The position numbers and the translations under genes were made by a program. From Odobenus rosmarus divergens (Eukaryota > Chordata > Mammalia > Carnivora > Odobenidae): a stretch of DNA of 64,000 nt. The notes beneath the pieces were generated by a model. The model saw only the letters and a program-made list of their open reading frames with translations, ran no database searches and was not told the DNA's origin. This document shows positions 45,529 through 56,990 of this stretch, piece by piece (the first letter of the stretch is position 1; each line of letters opens with the position of its first letter). Location: positions 1,279,189 to 1,343,188 of the forward strand of contig NW_004450561.1 of assembly GCF_000321225.1 (NCBI RefSeq), given 5' to 3'.

Positions 45529-45733
45529 GGGGCACCTGGGTGGCTCAGTCTGTTAAACATCTGCCTTTGGCTCAGGTCATGATCTCAGGGTCTTGGGATT
45601 CAGGTCCCCCCCCCCCCCACTAATTAGGCTTTCTGCTCAGTGGGGAGTCTGCTTCTTCCTCTAAGAAGGAAGAAGCTTCCTTCTTAACCCCCATAAATAA
45701 ATAAAATCTTTTTTAAAAAATTAGAAATAAAAC
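45529..45733 (+). mobile_element. SINEC, sense, with poly-C run and palindrome
   Basis: GGGGGCACCTGGGTGGCTCAGTC, TGGCTCAGGTCATGATCTCAGGGTC, AGTGGGGAGTCTGCTTC, ATAAATAAATAAAATC. The target duplication TAAA(G/A)GTTCAG-like lies at 45518-45528 and 45734-45744 (one mismatch). There are two oddities: thirteen C in a row at 45606-45618, and TAAGAAGGAAG-AAG-CTTCCTTCTTA, a perfect 11-bp inverted repeat (45662-45686) replacing the usual CT-rich middle. Confidence 0.93.
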
Positions 45734-45744
45734 TAAAGATTCAG

Positions 45745-45860
45745 TGCCAAATTCTACTTAAGAAAATTTTAAATAAGTTTACACTCCTAGTAGTAGTGTA
45801 TGGGTGTGTCTTTCTCATCCCAGTTTTCCAATTCCCAGTAATTATGTGCATTTAAAGTAT
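45745..45860 (-). mobile_element. Old L1, antisense, part 2
   Basis: TGCCAAATTCTACTTAAG, GTTTACACTCCTAGTAGTAGTGTATGGG and TTTCTCATCCCAG correspond to the reversed TTGCCAAATTG..TTTACACTCCCACCAGCAGTGTATGAG run. It continues part 1 in the right order, so one L1 was split by the SINE. Confidence 0.65.
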
Positions 45861-46672
45861 TGGCCCATTCCTCCCCATCTGTACCCCCCCAAAAAGTTAT
45901 ATAAAATAATTATGCTGTTTTCACATACAAAATTACTTATTTTTTATGGTCAAATCTATCATTTTTTCCCTTTTCACATCTGTACTTAAAGTAACTTTCT
46001 TCATTCTGAGGTAATATATATGATTACTTATGGTTTGATCTAATTTTTTACTTTGTGATTCTCTAATTTATATAGAATTTATTTTAAGATATTTGAGAGG
46101 AAAAGTTCTCACTGTATTTTCTCTAAGTAGTAATCCAGCTATGCCAGCCATATAAATTATAAGTAATCACATATACTATTTTCATGCTAAATTGTTATGT
46201 ATTGCTGGGATTTGCGGGAAAGGGTTATTTATTCTTGTCCATTGTTATATTAATTCTTATGTTACTCATTATTGCTTTGTAGTATCTTTTTATTTTGAGT
46301 TATCTACTAGGGTAATAATTCCCTGATTATATTATCCTTTATTTTAACAACTATTCTAGTATATTATTCCATTTCTTTTTAGTTATGAATTTAAAATCAT
46401 TTTGCCAAATATCCTTTCCAAATAAGGTATTCCTGTTTTCTGTGTTAGTGAAGTTGTGTTAAAACTATTAATTGGTTAAAAACAAAATGAACAAACAAAC
46501 AAAAAACTATTAACTTATTTGCACAAGATAGTCATATAATATCTGGGATTTCACATATGAACTGATATTTTTTTTTCTTTTCTGTCTCAGGAAAGCTTTT
46601 TCTATGTAGATGTCCAACACATTTCATTTAAGATCATTCTTAGTTATTTAATTTAAAGTCATTCCTATTTGC
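45861..46672. other. Unassigned AT-rich DNA
   Basis: Nothing recognisable is seen, apart from an ACAAACAAACAAAAAAC run near 46491. Confidence 0.5.
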
Positions 46673-46673
46673 T

Positions 46674-46689
46674 GTTTTCTCTTTCTTTC

Positions 46690-46720
<31 letters not shown>
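46674..46720 (+). repeat. (TTTC)n microsatellite
   Basis: There are about eleven TTTC units, with one CTC interruption near 46690. It directly precedes the LTR at 46740. Confidence 0.95.
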
Positions 46721-46721
<1 letters not shown>

Positions 46722-46739
46722 AACTGTCATTGTAGTTAG

Positions 46740-47212
46740 TGTATTAGTTTTCTGCGGTCACGTGACAATTACCACAAATTTTGTTTCTTAAACCAACACA
46801 CATTTGTTTTCTTACAGTTTTAGATGCCAAAAGTCCAAAATCAGTTTTACTGGGCTAAAGTTAAAGTGTTGACAGGGCTGGTTCCTTTTGGAGGCTGTAG
46901 GGAAGAATCCCGTTCTTTGCTTGTTCTAGCTTCTGGAGGCTGCCTGTTTTCCTTGGCTTGTGACCCCTTCCTTGAATTTCTACGAAGTCTTGGCTTCTGT
47001 CATCACATCTACTTCCTCCTTTGAACTCCTTGTCCACCCGCCCCCATATAAGGACCCTTTTGCTTATATTTACAGCCCTCTTGGATAAAATCTAGGATAA
47101 TCTCCCCATTTGAAGATCTTTAATTGAATTACATCTGCAAGTAAGAAACATTCACAGGTTCTAGGAATTAGCATATGGATATTATTTGAGAGGCCATTAT
47201 TCAGCCTGCCAC
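46740..47212 (-). mobile_element. MaLR-type LTR, antisense
   Basis: It opens TGTATTAGTTTTCTGCGGTCACGTG and includes CTTAAACCAACACACATTTG, GATGCCAAAAGTCC, GGGCTGGTTCCTTTTGGAGGC, CTAGCTTCTGGAGGCTGCC, ATATAAGGACCC, AATTACATCTGCAAG and CCATTATTCAGCCTGCCACA, the reverse of an ERVL-MaLR LTR like the one at 26412. No internal region is seen, so it is a solo LTR. Its 66-codon plus frame (46824-47024) is a shadow. Confidence 0.88.
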
Positions 47213-48010
47213 ATATAGGAAAATTATTAAATTTCAATACTATTTTGCTTTTTTCTATTTTATTGAACTATTACATTAAGAATGGTTGCATTTAGTTCAT
47301 TTTCTAAACAGTCTTAAAATCGTAAGTAATCATAACCTTTCTCTGTTTTACAGTAGTAACTTTATGCCTCTATTTCTATATCTGTCTTATTGCTGCTTTC
47401 AATTTTTATTGCAAATGCCCAAGATATTTGGCTTTTAATCATCATATTTGCTGTTGGTTTAGGGTAGGTATTTTTTTAACATAGGACAATAATTTGTTCA
47501 TTGTTCATTATCTCCCCACTCCCTGCTCTTTTGACATATTCATGTTATATTTATGTACAGCCAAATATTAACCCACACTTGCATTTCTGCACTAATGTAT
47601 ATTTGACTATAGTATATCGATTTTTCAATAGTGCTGGATCTAATTTACCAGTACTTACGGTTTTTTTAAATGTTTATATTAATAAATGTGATTCATTTAT
47701 GTGTGGTTGGTTTTGTTTCTGACTTGCTTTTCCATTTGGAATATCAGGGTTATGCTACTTAATAAAATTAATTTAAAGGTGTTCTGTTTTTCTCTATCGA
47801 CTAGAATAGTTTTTATAGCATGAAAATTGTTTGAAGTAGCATGAAAAAGTTTGGAAATCATTTAAAGCTTGAAAGATCACATAAAGCAATCTGAGCTCAG
47901 AGCTAACTTGATTATAATTCTTTGACAGACTTCTAAGTTTCTTTGGTATTTAATTTTTCTTGGAGTCAGTTTTGAAAATGTACATGGTTCCCAGTGATTT
48001 GACCATTCTT
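47213..48010. other. Unassigned AT-rich DNA
   Basis: A 73-codon frame (47501-47722) is not supported by any motif. Around 47340-47700 the sequence is vaguely L1-like, but I cannot align it. Confidence 0.4.
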
Positions 48011-48014
48011 CCAA

Positions 48015-48560
48015 GATTTTAAAGGAACATTTGTCATTCTTACTATGTGTTAAGCATTGTGCTAGATTCTGTACATGCAAAAATAAAGAATATACGATTC
48101 TTAATTTCAGGAAGCATATCCTGAAGTGAGAAGAAAGTTAATTTTGCTAGGAGGAAGCAAAAGAAATCAAAAAGAAGAAATTAACACTTAAACAGAACTT
48201 CTGATAAAGATTTCATCATGAACGCAGGTAGCGGGAACCAAGGCCACAAAGAGGTGACTACAGGAAGGATTGAGAGAATTGCAAATAGATCATTACAGCT
48301 AGAATTTAGGTCTGGCCAGGAAGGAATAATGGATAGGAATTAGGAGCTATATTGTAGATTATTCTTGATTTTGTACTTTTTCCTACAGTCTGTTAATGTT
48401 AATTCTGGGTTTTTCATCAACAGATTCATGTTTTTAAAAGATTAGTCAGTCCACTGGCAACATGGAGGACTTTACTGAAGCCAGGGGATGGTTAAAAACA
48501 GGTTATCCATTACATTACCACGAAAGAAATAAGTGCTTCCTGAAATAGTGATGTAAGTTG
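48015..48560 (-). mobile_element. L2-family LINE, antisense
   Basis: CATTCTTACTATGTGTTAAGCATTGTGCTAGATTC, GAACGCAGGTAGCGGGAACCAAGGCCAC, TTAGGTCTGGCCAGGAAGG, AGCCAGGGGATGG and GAAATAGTGATGTAAGTTGAG give a diverged reversed L2. The overlapping 67-codon minus frame (47877-48080) is not a gene. Confidence 0.65.
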
Positions 48561-49179
48561 AGACGGAAAGGAAGAAAAGAATATAGATGAAAAATGCTAA
48601 TAGAATGGAATCACCAAAGACTTGCTTACTGGTTGCATACAGTTGATGAGAGAAAAGTTAAAACTGCACTCAGCTTTTGCCAAGTATATTTGGGGTTGAA
48701 GAAAATATTTGCCTTATCTTTATTTCAGAATCTGTAGCTTTGATTTCATTTGAAAGGCTTCTTATATTGTTGGTAGGCTAACTGTCACTAGTGTGAAAAG
48801 TTAGAATAGGAAAATCGATGTCTGAATCATACATATTTTGTTAGAAACCAAAGTTATCCACTACAAACAGTATATACAGTAGTTAGCCAGGAGAAAAGAA
48901 ATAGACATCCTAAGATTTCTGAATGGTATAGCATGAAGGGTGATCTAAAAAAATCATATTTTATTTAGTAATATTTTTTTGTAAATCTTTATCTAGAAAA
49001 ATGAAATAGAGAATTCTATAGTGAGGGAGTTTAAATATAATATTAAAATTTGTTTGAAGTAATTTCTCAGCAGATATCTATAGACACATGAGATATGGAC
49101 ATCAAAATGAAATATCTTCTGCCTCAAAAGATATGAAAGGCTTGTAAGACATGTTTTAAAAGTCTCTGCCTGTGTACCT
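48561..49179. other. Unassigned DNA
   Basis: No recognisable feature is seen. Confidence 0.5.
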
Positions 49180-50265
49180 TATTTATATAAGTAATATAAG
49201 TCCATGTAACTACCACCTCTGTCAAAATATGGTATATTTCCATCATGCCCAAAATTTCATTGTGTCCCTTGCCGGACCATCCTCCCCTTCCCCACCACCT
49301 CAACCCCTCACACCTACACCCACTCCTGCCACTGATAATCACTGATCTATTTTCTGTTACTGTACATTTATTTGACTTTGCTAGGGTTTTAACTTAAATG
49401 GAATCTTACATTATGTAGCCTTGTGTCTGCTTTTGTTCTGCATAATATTTTTGAAATTCATTCCTATTGCATGCGTAAATAATTTATTCCTTCTTATTGT
49501 TGAGGAGTAGTTATTGTCTGAATATGTAATGGGTTTTTTTTCATTCACCTGTTGATGGACATTTAAATTGCTTTCAGTTTTTGACTATTAGAATAAAATT
49601 GCTATGAATATTTGAGCTCAAGTCTTTGTGCAGACAGATGTTTTCATTTCTCTTGAGTAAATACTTAAGAATAAAATACCTGGATCATATGGAATATTAA
49701 ACTTCATAAGAAACTGGCAGTATTTTAAAGAGTTTGTGCCATTTTATATTCCTACTGCCAATATATGAGCATTTCAGTTGGTCCATATCCTCACCAGTAC
49801 ATGGTAGTGTCAGTCTTTTAAAATTTTAGCCATTATAAATTGTACATAGTTGTATCACATTGTGGTTTTAATTTGCACTTCCCTAGTAGGTTTTCTTGTG
49901 CTCATTGACCTTTGATATATTTTCTTTTGTCAGCTGTCTATTCAATTCTTTTGCCCGTGTTTATTGGATTGTTTTCTTCTTACTAAGTTACAAGAGTTCT
50001 TTACATATTCTGAATACAAGTTCTTTGTCAGATATATGTGTCATGAATATTTTCTTCCACATTATGGCTTATTTTTTCATTTACTTATTTGTGCCCTTCA
50101 AGGAGCAGAAACTTTTAATTTTCATGAAGTTCAGTTTATAAACGTCTTTTATATTTATTGCTTTTTGTGTCTTAAGAAACTTTTGCAAATGTCAAGTTTT
50201 CGTCTGTGTTTTCTCCTAGAAGTCTTATCATCTAACTTTTTAGAGATCTGTTTTGAGTTAATAGT
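49180..50265 (-). mobile_element. L1 (older L1M), 3' UTR and ORF2 end, antisense
   Basis: TGTAACTACCACC, TTTCCATCATGCCC, ACTGATAATCACTGATCTATTTTCTGTTAC, TCACCTGTTGATGGACATTTAAATTGC, TATTAGAATAAAATTGCTATGAATA, GCCATTATAAATTG, TTTGCCCGTGTTTATTGG, GAGTTCTTTACATATTCTG and GAGCAGAAACTTTTAATTTTCATGAAG are the reversed ends of an L1 over about 1.1 kb. Plus-strand frames of 81 and 114 codons (49896-50308) and a minus 72-codon one lie inside it and are shadows. Confidence 0.93.
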
Positions 50266-50794
50266 TGACCATGGTATGAAAACAAATTTGATCAATAAGT
50301 ATATTTAATAGAATGCTGAAAGCATTATCTCCACACATTTAATGGGCTTTGAATATAGAGAAATGAGTAGACAGATTTTTTTAAAGACAGATTTGATACT
50401 GGTTTGTGTAAGAAATACTATTCTAGCTGCTATACCCATCCAACAAATGAAAGGATGCTTCCTCTGTCTTGAATGAATTTGTACATTTAAATACCTTATC
50501 ATTGTTCTTGTCAGTTATAAAATATTCAGTAACTGTTGGTGCTGTTATTGCTAATATTGTTATTATATTCAAACTTAAGGAAGTTTAGAGAGGATGATAT
50601 TTAGATGAGGTAGATGTGGATTCTAATGTTTATTTACTTAACACATAGTGGTCATTCTTTTTTATGTTTTATATTTTTGCACCTCTGCCCCCCCAACAGA
50701 GAGCTTAATTTTTAATGGGTACCAATAAATATATACTCAGAATCATTTTAATCATCTCTTTTAATTAACTGGGTAATTCATGAATACTTTGTTC
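50266..50794. other. Unassigned DNA
   Basis: No recognisable feature is seen. A 65-codon minus frame (50305-50502) is unsupported. Confidence 0.5.
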
Positions 50795-51117
50795 TGAAAA
50801 GTTCAAATAATATTTATGTAGAATAAATAGTGACAATACCATCCTACCTACTCCTTTGGTCTTCTCCCAGAGATAACTGTTAAAGATTCGATGTATTTCT
50901 TTTCTGGTTATTTTTAAATATACTTTTACTAACAAATACGTTACATAGGTATATGCATTTGTAAGATTTTTTAAAAATATAAACCTGAAATAAACATGTT
51001 ATACTTCCTTTTTTTAATCTTAGCAGCATGTCTGATAAGTCTTTCCATGTTGATACCTTCACTCATTTTTACTTCTGTATAGTATTTAACAGAATGAATA
51101 TACCATAGTTTATATTT
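50795..51117 (-). mobile_element. Separate old L1, 3' UTR, antisense
   Basis: AAAAGTTCAAATAATATTTATG, CCTACCTACTCC, CCCAGAGATAACTG, TCTTTCCATGTTGATACC, ACTTCTGTATAGTATTTAAC and GAATATACCATAGTTTAT are the reversed end of an old L1. It starts again at the 3' UTR, so it is not the continuation of 49180-50265. Confidence 0.75.
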
Positions 51118-53435
51118 CTTTCAAGCATGCAGCAGACAGATAAGGGCAAGGCCAACACCTGACTGACAAAATCGACTGGTAAACATAAAATGAGCTACTT
51201 TTATTTTGTATTTTTTTTAAGATTTTATTTATTTACTTGACAGAGAGAGAGAGAGAGAGAGAGAGCACAAGCAGGGGGAGGGGCAGAGGGAGAAGCAGGC
51301 TCCCCAATGAGCAAAGAACCCGACACATGGCTCTATCCCAGGACTCTGAGATCATGACCTGAGCCGAAGGCAGATGCTTAACGGACTGAGCCACCCAGGT
51401 GTCCCAAAATGAGCTAATTTTAGATCCAGTTTATTACTAACATAGACAACAAGGGGAGGGGAAGTCAAAGGTATTACATTCCCAGGTCCTTGTCCCACAC
51501 AATAAAAGGACAACATGAAAACAAAAGATGCTGGATGACTGCAATATGAGTAGTGGGATATCCCATTACTGAGGAGCCAGTTCTAGACTGCAACTATACC
51601 CTAAGGGGTTGAGGGTCAGGCGGGGTAAGCTAGGAAACCTTATAGCTAGCTCATCAGAACCTCCGAAGCTATGAGAAACTTTCTCATGATAGCATCCCTG
51701 ATGGATACGGAGGTGAGTTGGGGATGGCCTCATAGCAGCTCCTCCTAAGCCACTCATTTTCTATGTTCCAAAAAGATCACAACACTTTCTGGGAAGATGC
51801 ACATTAGCTGCATTTAAAAACATTGCCTGTGTGGATTATAAGTATACATTCACAGATTCCAGGGCATTATGATGGAGCTATTCCCCTACAACTCCTGCCC
51901 CCAGCCTTTCCATATTCAGATAACAAATCTCAAGAGCATTAGCCACTTCATCAGACACTTCACTTAATTGTCCTTGTAGGGGATTAGATCAAATATGACT
52001 TCCAATTGGGTAATCAGCACTTTTTGGAGGATAGACCTCAGCCAGGCTCCTCATCCATAGTCAAGCCGGTTAAATATGTCATTAATCCCAGTGCAGCAAG
52101 AAGTGTTGGCAATCATACATACCCCACTTTGGCCAGCAGGGAGTCCAGAGCACTGCAACTTTTCAGTCCTACTTGCCCCAGAGAGTTTAGAATAATCAGC
52201 TATAATCTGAGAAACATGCAAAAGGGTTTGTCTTCTCTTGAATAGCAGAGGAGACCACAAGTTACCAACAATAATAGAATTAGGCTAAATAGAGTCATAA
52301 TAGTGTCCAGAAAGTTAATCTTATTCTACTCCCTGTTCACTCCTGAAGTCAGTAGCTTCTGGGAAATTTCTCAGAGTTCATAATGTTCTCCAGTGGTGAA
52401 GTTGAAAGTGGTGGCCATGAAAGTGCATGCTCTGTGGATAAGAGCTGAGGGAAATTATTTCCTCTCTCTACCCCTGGACCACTGCTGTCTAAGTCGTTCA
52501 CTTTTCCATAGCCAAGGTTGTTGCTTTCCTTCCACAGCCACGTGATTCAGTCTCTGCAGCATGACTCGTCCCTTCAGCCATCACTTCACCCTTTTTCTTA
52601 CTCATACTGTAAGGTCTAGACTCCACCATAGGTGACTCACCGTAAAGGTGTCTAATACAGTCAGTGCTTCACAGTATCCTCAACAGGAGAGGAGACCCAT
52701 ATAGTCCACTTGGCAGGATTAGACAGGTCTGGTGCCCCTGGCTGTATGCATTAAAATTCCCTTTTCTACTTGATTGTGAACCTGTCTGTCTGGACATATT
52801 TGCCAGGCTTCCTTAGGCTCCTGTGCTAGATTCATGAGGCTTTGTTTTTTGGACCTGTTCTGAATTGTAGATGAATTTTTATGCGCTGGACAATGGTATA
52901 TTCAGGTGGCTGTGTTTCTTACCTGGACAGTGCGGATCTGATCAGCTTGTTGATTTTATTAATGTTCCTCCTCAAAGGGTTCTTTCCCAAGGGCATCCTC
53001 ATAGATCATGAACAGGAAGTGTAGGTCTTGTACAATCTGCAACCATAGTATTGAACTCCACACAGACTGGGATTTGATTATCTAATTGTCCCACTGCCAG
53101 ACCCCAGAGCCTTTGAAAATGTTACAAACATTGATGGCTGTTTTCCAGGGTAAGCGTCACAGCTCATGTCTTTACCCAGTGAACAGAATTCCCTTTTCCA
53201 TGCTGAGTTTTAAATAATTTTCTATAGGACTGCACAGTTGGCAACACTCAGTATCCTCCAGTGGATTTTAACATTACCTGATTTCTGTGTGAACCAGATC
53301 TAGGCATCCTTAGGAACCTCAAAGCACTGAAGGCTTCCCAAGATCTTGAGGCTCTAATACAGACTCTGCATCTGGGATAGCCGCATTCTAGGCATGACTA
53401 GCCACTTCTTTATGTAGTTGATATGTCTGATTTTC
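51118..53435 (-). mobile_element. ERV-L-like endogenous retrovirus relic with integrase motifs, antisense
   Basis: This 2.3-kb stretch is clearly less AT-rich than its flanks. On the minus strand, 52712-52643 reads QVDYMGLL, then one stop, then ALTVLDTF: the start of the retroviral integrase catalytic core with its first Asp, in the wording of class III (ERV-L) elements rather than gamma or beta types. No frame stays open for long. Stop codons and shifts occur throughout, and I could not find the second Asp or the Glu. No LTR pair is recognised. The relic is interrupted by a SINEC (51204-51405) and ends at an L1 (53436). Its function is lost. The exact extent is a judgement from composition. 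Confidence 0.65.
51204..51405 (-). mobile_element. SINEC, antisense, inside the retroviral relic
   Basis: Reversed it reads GGGACACCTGGGTGGCTCAGTCCG, ATGATCTCAGAGTCC, GGGGAGCCTGCTTCTCCCTCTGCCCC, (CT)n and AAATAAATAAAATCTT. A 17-bp target duplication (AAAATGAGCTA(C/A)TTTTA, one mismatch) lies at 51187-51203 and 51406-51422. Confidence 0.96.
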
Positions 53436-53763
53436 TCTATTTTTTTAAGGCAAACAAAGAATTTTTTATTTTAATTCTAGTATAGTTAACATACAGTGTT
53501 ATATTAGTTTCAGGTATACAATACAGTGTTTCAACAATTCCATACATCACTCAGTGTTCATCACAAGTGCACTCCTTAATCCCCACCACCTGTTTTACCC
53601 ATCCCCCCACCCACCTCCCTCTGGGAACCATTAGTTCATTCTGTATAGTTAAGTCTCATTTTTAGTTTCTCTGTCTCTCATCTTTTCCGTTTACTCATTT
53701 GTTTTGTTTCTTAAATTCCACATATGAATGAAATCATATGGTATTTGTCTGATTTTTCTTTAG
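53436..53763 (-). mobile_element. Carnivore L1 3' UTR, antisense, 5' truncated
   Basis: TTTTATTTTAATTCTAGTATAGTTAACATACAGTG, TTTCAGGTATACAATACAGTG, ATACATCACTCAGTG, CTCCTTAATCCCCACCACCTG and AAATCATATGGTATTTGTC are the reversed 3' UTR of the carnivore L1 lineage. Similar wording on both sides (GTCTGATTTTCT / GTCTGATTTTTCT) may be the target duplication. It is a young lineage, and it cuts the retroviral relic. Confidence 0.9.
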
Positions 53764-54039
53764 TAACATAAAATCTATGTTATGCATTTGCAAGAGCACT
53801 GTCTTGAAAGTAGGTTTGTCCATAAATTATTTTAGGTCTTTTGAAGACAGAAGGTATTGTTAAATGTACAATTTTCACCATCCAATATTAGTGTTAGTTT
53901 CAGATACAATGTAGTTAATTACGGAGGAATATGAGTAACTATATATAGTTCATTTGCTAATAAAGTGAGTAAGCATTTATATTTTTTCTAATTTAAAAAT
54001 GTAACAAATTTTTCCCTCCTCACTATGAGAGGGACAGAT

Positions 54040-54148
54040 ACAAATTAACTTTGTGGGACTATCACAAGGGCTAAAGAAATCCATGACTATAAAGCTCTGA
54101 GTATGGTGTAGGCAGTAAATGCTCAGTAAATGCTGACTGGAAAAAAAT
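54040..54148 (+). mobile_element. MIR 3' fragment, sense
   Basis: TCACAAGGGCTAAAGAAATCC, AAAGCTCTGAGTATGGTG and GCAGTAAATGCTCAGTAAATGCTG match the 3' end of MIR. Confidence 0.75.
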
Positions 54149-55625
54149 GTAACAAATTTTTAAATAATGAAAATATTTTTTTATTTCTCTAAGAATTTTG
54201 TAAATCATACTAGAATTTTTAAATAAATATAAGTGTTTTTGGTCTAGTGCTATAGGTATCTCAGTTTAAAAATTATGCCAAGAATTTTTTTATTTCCTCC
54301 TTTGAAAAGACTCGGAGTATTTATATGGGTTTCTAAGCAACACCAGCTTTGCAATTGTAAGAAGGATGACTGAATACAAAAGTAACTGATCCAAATTTGT
54401 TACACTTTTGGTATTTAGTAATGATGAAAAACAGAGCCATGTTAGTCATCAATAAACCCCACCCAGTTTGCAGGGTTAAAAATATATTCTCATATTGAAT
54501 ATTTCTCAAATTTGAGTTGTTTACTGAGCAATATTAGGATTGATTTCTCAGTACTGTCAGTTAACTCATTTATTAGCATATTAAAAGGATTTCCCTTGAG
54601 TACATCACAAGTTAGTCAGCATGCAGTTTTTTTTTAAACTGAACTTAAACTTAGAAAACAAACAATAAAAAAAAGTAAGAATTGTATAACTTCCAATATA
54701 TATTACAATGTAAACTAAAAGTACCAGTTGGAAAGAATGTTGTCTTATAATTTACACTTCTTTAGTAACACTTTGAATTTTAGAATCTGAATTTAAAGAA
54801 TGCATATTATTGTCCATAATACTGTCATATTCAAATGAATCCTGATTGCCCCCCCCAAAAACAAATACATCAACATTTTTCTTTATGGGCTACAAAGCAG
54901 AAAAAGAGTGGAAGCAAAAAATTCTGCAGAAACAAAGAAGGAGGCAGATTTAAGAGATGAGAACGCTGAGGGACTTGTAAGAGGAATATGCATGCTATAA
55001 TGAATTTTAGAGAGAGCTTTGAATATTAGAGGTTGCTTACTGCATGTTGATCTAGTAATAAAAATATGAAATTACTACAAGTGGAAGCCCATGGAACTGT
55101 GTTTTTTAACAAAAAGCTTTTGATTGTTTTGCATATATATTCCCATTGATGATTTGTTTTGGTGTTTATGAGAAATACAGTTTTATGAATTAGGTATACT
55201 TTGATCCCAGGTGATTGTTAATCAGATACACACTTACTGATTGATGCAAATCATTAAGGTAGTAAGAAAAGGAAAGAGAAGATGAGGACTTATTATGATT
55301 ATGAGGACTTATTATTATGAGCAGAAGTGATACTATGATGGGAGAATGTGATTTCATTTTCTAATAACTTCACAAATAACTTTCAGGCATGTAACTATAA
55401 TATGAAGTATGTCGTAGCATTTAATAAAAGTGTGATAAGACAGAAGTGTTTTTACAAAGACTGTCACAAGACCTTTCCTGAATCTCGTTTATTTTTTTTT
55501 CTTCATTATAAATACAATAGTAGGGCATTTGAGTCTTAAGAAACTTCCTTTTTATATGAGAAATGGAAGAAAAGTTAGCAAAGTTATTTGTTGACTACAG
55601 GAAAAACTCTTGTAGGAATGGCCAC
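54149..55625. other. Unassigned AT-rich DNA
   Basis: A 19-20-bp tandem duplication lies at 55282-55320 (ATGAGGACTTATTATGATT twice, slightly altered). A 63-codon frame at 55348-55539 has no motif. Confidence 0.5.
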
Positions 55626-55627
55626 AT

Positions 55628-55673
55628 CTGTTTAATATTTGCAGCTGAGACATCCAATACAAATATTAAACAG
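55628..55673. repeat. Perfect 14-bp inverted repeat, 18-nt loop
   Basis: CTGTTTAATATTTG (55628-55641) and its exact reverse complement CAAATATTAAACAG (55660-55673) flank the loop CAGCTGAGACATCCAATA. It is not part of a repeat that I recognise. It would form a hairpin as RNA or single-stranded DNA. Confidence 0.92.
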
Positions 55674-56690
55674 TACAGATAATAAAAGTACAGTAATTGC
55701 TAATGTAAAACAGACAGATGTTTTTCTCATTACATAGCACTGGACAGATGTATTTTGGTAAAAGAAATTTGTAACAAAACTAAGAATCTGATACATGTGT
55801 TACTTTGAAAACAAGTATGCATTAACTCGTGTAAACATTTTATCTTTCCAAAAATGTATATGTGAAATGATTTTTTGTTGTTCTTTTATTTTTGCATTAT
55901 ACTTTCAAGTACAAATGGGGCTAACTGCAGCTTATTACATTTTCAGTAGTAATATTTCTGCTAAAATAATTATTAATGTACTACTAAGATTGTAAAACAT
56001 CCTCTACACTGTTAAAATATTGATTCATTTCTCTGTTTATGTTTTTTTTTAAATACTTCCTCTAACTTCAAATTTTCACTTTTTATTTAATGATTACTTG
56101 AGTTATTCCCTTGGATGTCTTCTTGGGTCTCCCATATATATACAAAACCACATCAAAGAAAACATTTCACTTCATTGATTCCATCACATTTTGCATGGGA
56201 AAAGGTATTCTAAATACACCTTGAAGAACTTATTGGATATTCTGAGATATTCTCTATTATTGCTCCAGAAGATGACCTATGACTACTAGGTCATTTTGGC
56301 TGCTTTAGTAGGTTGACCAAAGAAGGTCCTCTGCATCTACCTGTGATTTGACAGAAGTAAAATATGTGATGTCATTTTAATATTGAGTGATTAATATTAT
56401 TAATATTAATGTTGAGTGAAATCGTAGTGGCACATGTCCTTTGAGTCATTTTTATGATGGACATATGTTAGTGTATATGAACTCATAAGTCCCTTTAACA
56501 ATACCAACAAGTACAGGTTAAAGTCTTTTCCGCAGTGTGACTTATAGTCACCAGTAAAAGCAGTCTGTTTTATTCTCCAGAGATATTTGATCCTACAGGC
56601 ACCAGATCCACAGATTGCTTTCCACCATGTTCAAACTAATTAAACTGTGATCACTAGGTTTCAGAAAGCCTTTTTTTGGAGACTGTTTTA
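55674..56690. other. Unassigned AT-rich DNA
   Basis: No recognisable feature is seen. A 66-codon plus frame at 55795-55995 is unsupported. TTAATATTATTAATATTAAT near 56391 is simple AT sequence. Confidence 0.5.
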
Positions 56691-56795
56691 TTTATACCAG
56701 GGGTTGGTAGACTTTGATCTGTGAGTCAAATCTGGCCCACCGTGTTATTTTCCCTAGCCTACAAGCTAAGAATGGTTTTAAAATCTTAAGTGGTT

Positions 56796-56990
56796 GGGGT
56801 GCCTTGGGTGGTGCAGTTGGTTGAGCATCTGACTCTTCTTTTGGGCTCAGGTCATGATGTCATGGTCAAGAGATCAAGCCCTATGTTGGGCTCTGCACTG
56901 AGCATGGAGTCTGCTTGGGACTCTCCCTCTTCCTCTGCCTCTCCACACACCGCCCCAAAAATAAATAAATAAATCTTGAAAAAAAAAAAA
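56796..56990 (+). mobile_element. Older SINEC, sense, inside the hAT element
   Basis: GGGGTGCCTTGGGTGGTGCAG, GAGCATCTGACTC, GGGCTCAGGTCATGATG, AGATCAAGCCC, GGGCTCTGCACTGAGC, (CTCTGCC)n and AAATAAATAAATAAATC. An 11-bp target duplication, CTTAAG(T/A)GGTT, lies at 56785-56795 and 56991-57001. A 60-codon frame (56790-56972) is a shadow. Confidence 0.95.

Noticed and set aside
49964..50308. 114-codon plus-strand frame
   Set aside because: It lies on the antisense strand of an L1 ORF2 fragment, so it is a shadow of the repeat.
49180..51117. One long L1 spanning 49180-51117
   Set aside because: The 3' UTR text begins anew at 50795, and 50266-50794 holds no L1, so these are two insertions.
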